This document shows, one piece after another, positions 1 to 5,450 of a DNA stretch of 7,140 nucleotides; the first letter of the stretch is position 1; each line of letters begins with the position of its first letter. A program made the translations under genes and the position numbers. The notes below the pieces were generated by a model, which was not told the DNA's origin, searched no databases, and saw only the letters and a list, made by a program, of their open reading frames with translations. The stretch is from an uncultured Clostridia bacterium (GTDB taxonomy: Bacteria > Bacillota > Clostridia > Oscillospirales > Ruminococcaceae), in the NCBI GenBank assembly GCA_937894185.1, contig CALCSA010000249.1:1-7140 (forward strand), read 5' to 3'.

Positions 1-1453
1 ATTTGCTCATCTGCTTGCTCCCCAGCGTTATTTCCTGAGTGGTTTCAGTCATATTTTCACCCGCATGATGAGCGCTGTCTGCATTTTGTTTGACTTTTTC
101 AGATATTTCGGTAGCGGAAGCGGCTAATTCTTCCAATGAACTCGCTTGTTCGGTTGTACCTTGGGAAAGGGCCTGAGCGCCATGAGCCACCTGCTGAGCG
201 CCGCTGTCCACCTGAAGGGCCGACTGGTTGATCTGCAGCAGGGTGGAATTCAGGTTATCCAGCATGTGCTGCATATTGGTTTTGATCTTTTGGAACTCGC
301 CGGTATATTCCCGTTGAAGCTCAAACATAAGATCCCCTTGGGAAACACTTTGCAACGCGTCGGAAATCTCGTCGATATATCCCTGATAGTTGACCAGCTG
401 GTCGATGGTGCGCCCAAAGGCGTCTGCCAGCTTACCCACTTCGTCCTTAGTCTTTATCTTAAGCAGGACGTCAAAGTTGCCGTCGGCAATTTGCTGGGCC
501 GCCACGGTCACCTTCTGAATGGGCTTTGCAATGCCGGCGCTGACAAAGAAGGCGAATGCTGCGCCTGCAACCAAAACAATGAGGCAGACGGTAGTCAGAG
601 TTTTGACCAGAGCGTTGACCTGCTCCAGCACCTCGCTTGTTTCTACGGTGATTATTACAACCCATGGGCTGCCCTCGATGGGGGCAAAGCCGGACAGCTT
701 GCTGGTTCCGTTGTAGGAATACTCGCCGCTGCCCACTTCCCGGGTGATCATTTTTTCCGTCAAAGCTCCCAACTGCTGAAGAGAAGGATCACTTTGAGCG
801 TTTATAATGTCGTTGTCCTGCATGGCGACTAGATCCGTGTTGTGATGGGCTACGGTGGTACCTTGGCTGTTGACCATGTAGGCGTATCCGGTGTTCTTAT
901 AGGTGATTTCCTGAACCATGCGGCTCAGCTCCAGCCCGTCCTTGCAGCCGTAGAACACCCCGGTTTGCCTGCCGTTTAACACAACGGGAGCGGAAAAGAT
1001 GACCACAGGCTGATTGTCCTTCTCGCTGAAGTGCAGGTCAGAGGCCGCAGCTTTCCCCTCAATCGCCGCAAGGTAATAGTCCCGGTCGGAAACAACTTCC
1101 TTTTCTTTGGAGTTGTTTAAAATCAAAGCGTTGCCCTTGGTGTCCGCCAAGGCAAAATACAGGTAACCGGACCGGTTGGCCTCCACCTCGCAGTAGGAGA
1201 TTTTTCGACCGATGGGAATGGACTCGCTGATAATGGTGGAGTTCTGCGCAAGGGTATCAATGTAGCGCCGCTCCTCATCCAGCTTGGTAGCGATATACTT
1301 GGCTTCTGACTGGGCCATTATTTCCAGATCATAGAGAGCGGTTTCCATCAGTGTATTTTTAACAATGTTTATGGTGATCAATCCCGGCACCGCTGTCACA
1401 ACCAGAATAATCAGCGTAAACAATGTAATTAATCTCACCTTAATCGATTTCAT
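1..1453 (-). CDS. Methyl-accepting chemotaxis protein with Cache sensor (partial, C-terminus beyond window)
   Basis: Membrane chemoreceptor that would bind a small ligand outside the cell and control the CheA/CheW kinase complex inside it. Reading the minus strand from ATG at 1453 gives 484 uninterrupted codons to the window edge. In order: a short basic N-terminus, first membrane segment at about residues 7-29, an extracellular double-Cache-like region at about 35-278 (with SDRDYY near 122-127 and a second Cache half around GYAYMVN, 189-195), second membrane segment at about 283-304, a HAMP domain from about 306 (IAKPI) to 358, a second HAMP-like segment at 363-406 (SQGDL and YTGEF), then the start of the signalling coiled coil with a methylation-helix-like stretch near TEQASSLEELAAS (434-446). 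The hairpin tip and C-terminal methylation sites lie outside the window. The start is supported by GGGAGGAGG about 7 nt upstream. The ligand cannot be predicted: the Trp of the usual amino-acid-binding Cache motif was not seen. Monocistronic as far as can be seen. Family assignment is very secure. Confidence 0.96.
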   Translation of the reverse strand, partial: MKSIKVRLITLFTLIILVVTAVPGLITINIVKNTLMETALYDLEIMAQSEAKYIATKLDEERRYIDTLAQNSTIISESIPIGRKISYCEVEANRSGYLYFALADTKGNALILNNSKEKEVVSDRDYYLAAIEGKAAASDLHFSEKDNQPVVIFSAPVVLNGRQTGVFYGCKDGLELSRMVQEITYKNTGYAYMVNSQGTTVAHHNTDLVAMQDNDIINAQSDPSLQQLGALTEKMITREVGSGEYSYNGTSKLSGFAPIEGSPWVVIITVETSEVLEQVNALVKTLTTVCLIVLVAGAAFAFFVSAGIAKPIQKVTVAAQQIADGNFDVLLKIKTKDEVGKLADAFGRTIDQLVNYQGYIDEISDALQSVSQGDLMFELQREYTGEFQKIKTNMQHMLDNLNSTLLQINQSALQVDSGAQQVAHGAQALSQGTTEQASSLEELAASATEISEKVKQNADSAHHAGENMTETTQEITLGSKQMSK

Positions 1454-1675
1454 AAAAAAAGCCTCCTCCCAGTTTTGCAACACATTGCATCTAAACCTTT
1501 TGCTGGATTACATCAACGTATTCACGAGCCGAATTGCCGCTTTGCGGTTGTTCTCCAGAGAAACCTACTCCAATAGGAGAGATCTTGGGGCTACTGCTTA
1601 GGACACCTCCTAAAATTTCACAAAATTTTAGAAATAACATTTCCCTTTCACTTAAAATGAAAAATGTTCCAACTT
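1454..1675 (-). promoter_or_regulatory. Long hairpin-rich 5' leader of the chemoreceptor gene
   Basis: From the predicted transcription start near 1675 to the chemoreceptor ATG there are about 220 nt, long for a bacterial leader. Visible inverted repeats, in plus-strand coordinates, are 1610-1618/1623-1631 (perfect 9 bp, 4-nt loop), 1568-1571/1576-1579 (CTCC/GGAG), 1551-1555/1558-1562 (TTCTC/GAGAA), 1537-1540/1544-1547 (CCGC/GCGG) and 1476-1480/1485-1489 (TGCAA/TTGCA, just upstream of the Shine-Dalgarno). Some arms can pair alternatively, for example UCUCC with a distal GGAGA, so a switching structure is possible. No leader ORF with a credible ribosome binding site was found. The RNA contains CGCAAAGC, also found in class I cyclic-di-GMP riboswitches, but the rest of that consensus is missing. 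No known riboswitch class was recognised, so the regulatory role is inferred from length and structure only. Confidence 0.4.
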
Positions 1676-1681
1676 CTTACC

Positions 1682-1687
1682 ATTATA
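1682..1687 (-). promoter_or_regulatory. -10 box of the chemoreceptor promoter
   Basis: The minus strand reads GGGCTATAATGG, a perfect TATAAT -10 hexamer. No good -35 lies 16-18 bp upstream (TTTCTT is the best there). No sigma-D flagellar-type promoter (TAAA with GCCGATAA) was seen. Transcription would start near 1675. Confidence 0.6.
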
Positions 1688-1795
1688 GCCCATTTTCCAC
1701 CAAAAAGAAATAGACAAACTTCGATAAGAAATCCACCCATTCACTGTTCATAGTGTATTGAAAGAGAGGATTTTGGCCTTATCCCTTATCTGGAA

Positions 1796-1839
1796 TAGAA
1801 AAAGTCCTGAAAATAGCCAAAAACGACGATTTTCAGGAC
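1796..1839 (-). terminator. Probable rho-independent terminator, minus strand
   Basis: A perfect 11-bp inverted repeat (1804-1814 with 1829-1839) encloses a 14-nt loop. Read on the minus strand, the stem is followed at once by TTTTTCTATT, a usable U-tract. It lies about 310 nt downstream of the metallohydrolase stop codon and upstream of the chemoreceptor promoter, so it would keep the two transcripts apart. Read on the plus strand the tail is poorer (GGCGTAATTTTTATGG), so activity in that direction is less likely. The large loop and moderate GC make it a medium-strength candidate. Confidence 0.5.
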
Positions 1840-2150
1840 GGCGTAATTTTTATGGAAAAACAGGCCGAAGAATCCGTAGAAATCGGGGCCGATTCATTGG
1901 AGAACAGGAGTAAAGCGGAAAGTCTAACGGCAGTAAAGAGTAAGACGCTGCAGGAAGCCCGCGTTGACATGCTATTCTGTTACTTATAATAGCATATCAT
2001 TCACACAAAAGGAAAATAGCAAACCTTGTAAAGAAATTTGCCCATCTCCTATAAAGGATGCTTGCGGATATAACGCAATGAGCCGGAATGAAGCAAAACA
2101 CCCAGAACAAACCGCTAACTTTCCATCTGGCAAACGGCAAATAGCCCCTG
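1840..2150. other. Gene-poor stretch between terminator and metallohydrolase gene
   Basis: No convincing gene was found here. The longest reasonable plus-strand ORF from an ATG runs 1852-1989 (45 codons, beginning MEKQAEESVE). It has no clear Shine-Dalgarno and no recognised similarity, so it is not called. A 29-codon ORF near the 3' end (beginning MSRNEAKHP, stop at 2165-2167) also lacks a ribosome binding site. The minus strand would be the 3' untranslated region of the metallohydrolase transcript. The stretch also contains an orphan plus-strand promoter with a palindrome at 1964-1995. It may be the remains of a decayed gene. Confidence 0.4.
1964..1995 (+). promoter_or_regulatory. Orphan plus-strand promoter overlapped by a palindrome
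   Basis: A consensus -35 TTGACA at 1964-1969 is followed by TATAAT at 1985-1990 (15-bp spacer) or TAATAG at 1987-1992 (17-bp spacer). A perfect inverted repeat, ATGCTATT (1969-1976) with AATAGCAT (1988-1995) and an 11-nt spacer, covers the region from the end of the -35 past the -10. That is a typical repressor-operator layout. A transcript starting near 1998 would meet no recognisable gene and would run antisense into the 3' end of the metallohydrolase gene. The promoter match is strong, but its target is unknown. Confidence 0.5.
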
Positions 2151-3590
2151 CTACTCCATATAAATAGGGCTGCTGCATGCCAGCATAACGCCGGTTTGAC
2201 CCCTGTAATCGCCATAGAGCTCCAATCGGGCCCAGCCGGGGGACAGCTCCACCCAATCGGACAGGACAACGGAGCCGCCGCAGCTCTTTGTCAGAATTAC
2301 CTCACCGTTATGAATCAAGCGCACCTGCTTGGTCTGTATACCAAAATCCTGCCAACATGGGCGGCGGCTGTCCTCGTTCACTTGGGCCAGCAGCAAACAG
2401 CTTCCCGGCGAGAGAGTTTCTCCCAAACCATAAACCCTCCCGTCTTTTCGGAAGGCAAACTCCAGCGTCGGCCCGGCTGTGACATAACTGCGCCCGACCC
2501 GCAGCGCCTCCTTGACGGTATCGGTGCGGATGGGGCCTGCAATACCCAAATAGGTGACGCCAAGGTGGGGATTCTTCGGCTCATCCCCCAGCAGATGCCA
2601 ATCTCGTCCACTGGAAATGGCAATCCGGTACCCCGCGTTGAGCAGCTTGGTCCACCGCTGCAGGGCACAGGAATTTCGGGGGCTTTCCAAAGGAAAGGGA
2701 CCGTTCCAGATTTCGATGTAATCCACCAAATCCCAGCGGCTTAAATGGAATCTCCAGTCGCAGCCGCTGCAAAAGGGCGCTCCCTCGGCGCAGGGATGGG
2801 CCACTCCCACGGCACAGCCCTCGGCCTGAATCCGCTCCAAATACAGGTGAATATCATCCTGTCCGATCAAGCGGCAATCCACCCGGGTATCTCCAATCAC
2901 CAGAAAATGTCCGTACAACGTGGTCCACTCAATGCCGTGGGCAACGGGAAGGGTGGCGTCTTCCAGAGCGGGGGTCAGTTCCGCTACCCCCGACCATGCA
3001 TTGTGGTCGGTCAGAGCAATACCGTCGTATGCCCAATCCATTGCCTTATGGCAAAGCTGGGATACGCTGGCCCCTCCATCACTGTGGACCGTGTGGGTGT
3101 GCAGCTCCATACACCGGTATTCCACCGGGTCGGGGTCCGAATCCTCCACACCCTGAATCATTAGACGATAACGGACCAGGTCGGACACCAAAGCGTTGAC
3201 GCATACCACTGCCCGCCAGTTGCCCCTAGATATTTTGTGGCGCTCAAACCCCGGAGAAGACATCTCCTCGGAAATCATCAGGGACTGCTTGGGATGATGG
3301 CGGTGGGCTGACCCCACAAAAACGCCTTCGCACTCCAGAGAAAGGGTAACCAGGTTCACCACAGGCAGAAACCGCTCCCATTGGGATGGGTCGGTATCCT
3401 TTAGATATTTGCGGATTCCCCTTTGAATCGCCCGGCGGGCCTGCTCCATATCACCCAGGAATTTTGCATCGTGGTAGTCTGTGAAAATCCGAAGCGCCTT
3501 GTAGGATTTTTCCGTCCTAAACTCGAGACAAATCAGGGTTTCGTGGTCGGACGGAGTCAGATGCAGTTCCCGGCTGAGCAAAATATCCAT
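2151..3590 (-). CDS. PHP-fold metallohydrolase, CehA/McbA type
   Basis: A 479-residue protein, probably cytoplasmic since no signal peptide is visible. PHP enzymes use two or three metal ions to cleave phosphoesters; the CehA/McbA branch is named after carbamate-pesticide hydrolases, and most members have no known substrate. The PHP core spans about residues 158-355. Metal-ligand motifs seen in order are HTH at 164-166 with D171, TDH at 194-196, E221, H228, AHP with H265, EIWNG at 293-297, and GRDWH at 328-332 ending in the D-x-H pair. The set looks complete, so the enzyme should be active. Residues 1-155 form an N-terminal region without a recognised motif, and 356-479 a C-terminal beta-rich extension. 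The ATG is supported by GGGAGG 5 nt upstream; the stop is TAG at 2151-2153. It is divergent from the ROK regulator and shares its control region, which suggests a role in the same sugar-derivative pathway. Physiological substrate unknown. Confidence 0.85.
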   Translation of the reverse strand: MDILLSRELHLTPSDHETLICLEFRTEKSYKALRIFTDYHDAKFLGDMEQARRAIQRGIRKYLKDTDPSQWERFLPVVNLVTLSLECEGVFVGSAHRHHPKQSLMISEEMSSPGFERHKISRGNWRAVVCVNALVSDLVRYRLMIQGVEDSDPDPVEYRCMELHTHTVHSDGGASVSQLCHKAMDWAYDGIALTDHNAWSGVAELTPALEDATLPVAHGIEWTTLYGHFLVIGDTRVDCRLIGQDDIHLYLERIQAEGCAVGVAHPCAEGAPFCSGCDWRFHLSRWDLVDYIEIWNGPFPLESPRNSCALQRWTKLLNAGYRIAISSGRDWHLLGDEPKNPHLGVTYLGIAGPIRTDTVKEALRVGRSYVTAGPTLEFAFRKDGRVYGLGETLSPGSCLLLAQVNEDSRRPCWQDFGIQTKQVRLIHNGEVILTKSCGGSVVLSDWVELSPGWARLELYGDYRGQTGVMLACSSPIYME

Positions 3591-3780
3591 AGCAACCTCC
3601 CAATTTCAACGGTACCATCGGCGAAATGGTCTAAGTCATCTGCGTTATAATCGGTTCCCCCAAAGGATTTTGTTTTTTTAAGGCGGGGCAGTTGCCCCGC
3701 AGCTACACGGGCAAATGAAGCCGGATTGCACAGTCGATCCCATGTTTGCGGTGTGCCAGCGAGCAAAATTGATGGACTAT
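3591..3780 (-). promoter_or_regulatory. Leader of the metallohydrolase gene with a GC-rich hairpin
   Basis: About 190 nt lie between the predicted transcription start and the ATG at 3590. They contain a perfect 8-bp GC-rich inverted repeat, GCGGGGCA (3683-3690) with TGCCCCGC (3693-3700), which in either strand folds to a tight hairpin. It is not a normal terminator: on the minus strand it is followed by CTTAAAAAAAC rather than U residues, and on the plus strand the T-run precedes it. It may stabilise the mRNA 5' end or act in attenuation. No leader ORF with a good ribosome binding site was seen. Confidence 0.35.
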
Positions 3781-3786
3781 ATCACC

Positions 3787-3814
3787 AGTATATCTCAACG
3801 GCTTGCAATGTCAA
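3787..3814 (-). promoter_or_regulatory. Promoter of the metallohydrolase gene
   Basis: On the minus strand, a perfect -35 TTGACA (3809-3814) and -10 TATACT (3787-3792) are separated by 16 bp, giving a start near 3780. The -35 box overlaps one arm of an inverted repeat shared with the divergent regulator promoter. Confidence 0.7.
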
Positions 3815-3845
3815 TTGGATTTTTAAATTAACTTTAGCAATTGAC
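3810..3845. promoter_or_regulatory. Candidate operator between divergent promoters
   Basis: GTCAATTG (3810-3817) and CAATTGAC (3838-3845) form a perfect 8-bp inverted repeat with a 20-nt AT-rich spacer. The arms overlap the -35 boxes of the two divergent promoters, so a protein bound here would block both at once. The neighbouring ROK regulator is the obvious candidate (inference). Because TTGAC is itself the -35 core, the symmetry arises partly from the two divergent -35 boxes. The match does extend beyond that core to CAATTGAC on both sides. Confidence 0.4.
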
Positions 3846-3869
3846 GTTGACGGTACAAATTGTTAAGAT
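3841..3869 (+). promoter_or_regulatory. Promoter of the ROK regulator gene
   Basis: TTGACG (3841-3846) and TAAGAT (3864-3869) are separated by 17 bp, predicting a start near 3876 and a leader of under 30 nt. The spacer contains ACAAATTGT, a small palindrome that could take part in autoregulation. Confidence 0.6.
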
Positions 3870-3902
3870 AAGGGAAGGAAATGAGAAAGGCAGGGACGCA
3901 AC

Positions 3903-5051
3903 TTGAGGCTGGATCGCAAAGATATGAAGCGAATTAACCGCAATGCCATTTTCCAGTATATTCGTTCCCGGGAGCATCAAGTAGTCTCCTGCGTACAGAT
4001 CAGCAGGGATACAAAAATATCCTTACCCACCGTGCTCAAGCATGTGGATTACTTCGAAAAGCTAAATATTCTCAAAGGAATCGGAACCCAGGAGGTGAGT
4101 GGAGCGGGACGCAAGCCCACCCTTCTGGAATTTATGCCGGACGCCTTTTGCACACTGGGAGTAGCCTTTGACGGCAAGTATCTGGAGTGCGTTTGCGTCA
4201 ACCTCAATTATGAGGTGCTGTATTCCCGGCGGGAGGCCCTGACCTGTACCATCCATCAGCTGCTGGCCCGGGAAATCCCTGTGCGGCTGAAAACATTCAT
4301 TACGGATTGCGGTATTGCCCCGGATACCATCATCAGCATTGGCCTTGCCCTGCCCGCCGCCGTAGACACCAACCGATACCAAACCACCACCCCCTCTCCT
4401 CTGATCGGATTGGAAGCCAACCACGATTTTAAAGAACAGTTTGACGAGCTAACCGCCCGCTTTGGGTGCCCGGTCTTGATCGAAAACGACGTAAACGCCG
4501 CCGCCATTGGAGAATTTAAAGAGCGCCTGCTCACTTCAAGGGACGATCTGGTCTACATCACCCTAGGCACCGGTATCGGAAGCGGCATTGTTCTCAATGG
4601 AAAAATACGCAGGGGAAAAAACTTTGCCGCGGGAGAAATTGCCAACTTTATTTTTGGAGACGCCCTGCACCACGAAGGCGCCACTGCCGAGGCTTTGCTG
4701 ACGCCCGGGCGCATTTCATCCCAGTTTCATTATGACATTTATGAACCTCCCCGCCCGGAAAGTCAAGTGCTAAAGATACGGGTAGCCGATTATATTGCCC
4801 GGCATCTGGCCGGAATCATTATGAACATGGAATCGGTACTCAACGTCAACCACTTTGTATTGGGGGGGTTTGTAACGGAGCATCTGGGGGAATCCATGTT
4901 GGAATTCCTGCATCAGTACCTGTCCTCTTCCGGTTTTGGACACCTGGATGTTGCACCGGTGAGCTCTCTGTTTGCCACCTCTAAAGGGGCGGGCTCTCTG
5001 GCCAGCGACAAAGCTCTGGATTACATTCTAACCCGGGATGACCCCGAGTAA
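3903..5051 (+). CDS. ROK-family transcriptional regulator (XylR/NagC type)
   Basis: A 382-residue cytoplasmic DNA-binding protein, predicted to repress sugar genes until its sugar ligand binds. A winged helix-turn-helix covers about residues 8-65, followed by the ROK linker signature GAGRKP (67-72). The sugar-kinase-like ROK domain follows, with IGLALPAAVD (146-155), ENDVNAAAIGE (194-204, D196 matching the kinase catalytic Asp) and the glycine loop LGTGIGSG (221-228). Two usual ROK features are missing. The Gly-His of the GEIGH sugar contact is replaced by Ala-Asn in GEIANF (244-249), and the zinc-binding Cys-x-Cys-Gly cluster that normally follows is absent. The N-terminal DxGGT ATP motif is also not seen. 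It is therefore probably a pure regulator with an unusual ligand pocket. The TTG start is preferred because AGGGA lies about 7 nt upstream; an in-frame ATG at 3924 has no well-spaced site. It is divergent from the metallohydrolase and upstream of the kinase-GH4 operon, its likely targets. Confidence 0.92.
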   Translation: MRLDRKDMKRINRNAIFQYIRSREHQVVSCVQISRDTKISLPTVLKHVDYFEKLNILKGIGTQEVSGAGRKPTLLEFMPDAFCTLGVAFDGKYLECVCVNLNYEVLYSRREALTCTIHQLLAREIPVRLKTFITDCGIAPDTIISIGLALPAAVDTNRYQTTTPSPLIGLEANHDFKEQFDELTARFGCPVLIENDVNAAAIGEFKERLLTSRDDLVYITLGTGIGSGIVLNGKIRRGKNFAAGEIANFIFGDALHHEGATAEALLTPGRISSQFHYDIYEPPRPESQVLKIRVADYIARHLAGIIMNMESVLNVNHFVLGGFVTEHLGESMLEFLHQYLSSSGFGHLDVAPVSSLFATSKGAGSLASDKALDYILTRDDPE

Positions 5052-5056
5052 AGTCC

Positions 5057-5108
5057 TGATGCGCATCTTCTCAAGCCCCTGCCGGGGCTGCTTGAGCATC
5101 CCGCATCA
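5057..5108. repeat. Large imperfect hairpin after the regulator gene
   Basis: Outer arms TGATGCG (5057-5063) and CGCATCA (5102-5108) pair perfectly. Inside them CTCAAG pairs with CTTGAG and CCCC with GGGG around a TGCC loop, with small internal bulges. There is no U-tract directly after it, so it may protect the 3' end of the transcript or cooperate with the terminator just downstream. It begins only 5 nt after the stop codon. Confidence 0.5.
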
Positions 5109-5124
5109 ACGGTTGCGCCAACAA

Positions 5125-5162
5125 GAATCCGTCGAGTAAATCGGCGGATTCCTTTTGATTTT
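5125..5162 (+). terminator. Rho-independent terminator of the ROK regulator gene
   Basis: GAATCCG (5125-5131) pairs with CGGATTC (5145-5151), followed by CTTTTGATTTT. A GC-containing stem with a T-rich tail on the plus strand, about 75-100 nt after the regulator stop, is a typical terminator. It separates the regulator transcript from the kinase-GH4 operon, which has its own promoter. Confidence 0.7.
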
Positions 5163-5255
5163 ACGCAAAAACATAATGGTTACGCCCCTTCTTTTGGCGG
5201 CAGCCATTGGCTGTTTGGGTCGATTCCTGCTACTTGTTTGGTGGAACTGAACAAT

Positions 5256-5277
5256 AATTAAAGTTTCTATTTTAATT
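5256..5277. promoter_or_regulatory. AT-rich inverted repeat upstream of the kinase promoter
   Basis: AATTAAA (5256-5262) and TTTAATT (5271-5277) form a perfect inverted repeat with an 8-nt spacer, ending 3 bp before the -35 box. Position and symmetry suggest a regulator site, but low-complexity AT sequence gives such repeats by chance fairly often. Confidence 0.3.
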
Positions 5278-5280
5278 CTA

Positions 5281-5309
5281 TTGACATCTGGAAAGAGATG
5301 TTATATAGT
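5281..5309 (+). promoter_or_regulatory. Promoter of the kinase-GH4 operon with an operator-like palindrome
   Basis: TTGACA (5281-5286) and TATAGT (5304-5309) with a 17-bp spacer make a near-consensus promoter, starting near 5316. A perfect inverted repeat, ACATCT (5284-5289) with AGATGT (5296-5301) around GGAAAG, overlaps the -35 and fills most of the spacer. This is where a repressor would exclude RNA polymerase. The repeat differs from the candidate operator at 3810-3845, so a second regulator may be involved. Confidence 0.75.
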
Positions 5310-5432
5310 GTAAGCATAATAACCATAAATTATATGTATTAAAGTGATTTTATACTATAAACGTCGATTCGTTCTGTCATTATAAAATGAGTTTAGCGGA
5401 TTTTATTAAGTTAAACAATTAATTGAGGTATC

Positions 5433-5450
5433 ATGAGGGATTCGCGTTGA
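5433..5450 (+). promoter_or_regulatory. Possible five-codon upstream ORF coupled to the kinase start
   Basis: ATG at 5433 follows GAGG with a 4-nt gap and encodes MRDSR, ending in TGA at 5448-5450. That stop overlaps the kinase TTG start (5447-5449). The kinase Shine-Dalgarno GAGGGA (5435-5440) lies inside this mini-ORF. Ribosomes finishing it could restart at the TTG. It may also be a chance ORF, given its length. Confidence 0.25.

Noticed and set aside
146..832. 228-codon plus-strand ORF opposite the chemoreceptor
   Set aside because: It lies antisense to a clearly recognised chemoreceptor whose motifs read through the whole region. It lacks family motifs of its own.
1520..1560. CGCAAAGC on the minus strand, as in class I cyclic-di-GMP riboswitches
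   Set aside because: Only this octamer matches. It sits inside a simple CCGC/GCGG hairpin, and the flanking conserved GEMM sequences are absent.
1852..1989. 45-codon plus-strand ORF beginning MEKQAEESVE
   Set aside because: No convincing ribosome binding site, no recognised similarity, and its end overlaps the promoter at 1964-1992. It may be a gene remnant, but a coding call is not supported.
2196..3164. Plus-strand ORFs opposite the metallohydrolase (2196-2744, 2745-3164)
   Set aside because: Shadows of the minus-strand gene, which carries a full set of PHP metal-binding motifs and a good ribosome binding site.
3716..3731. Catabolite-responsive element (cre)-like sequence TGAAGCCGGATTGCA
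   Set aside because: It is one base too long and does not keep the central CG and terminal CA spacing of the cre consensus.
5201..5213. Palindrome CAGCCATTGGCTG as a terminator or operator
   Set aside because: The single-nucleotide centre cannot form a normal RNA loop at full length, no U-tract follows, and it is far from the promoter at 5281.
5387..5422. 11-codon ORF (MSLADFIKLNN) in the kinase leader
   Set aside because: No Shine-Dalgarno in front of its ATG. Probably chance in AT-rich sequence.
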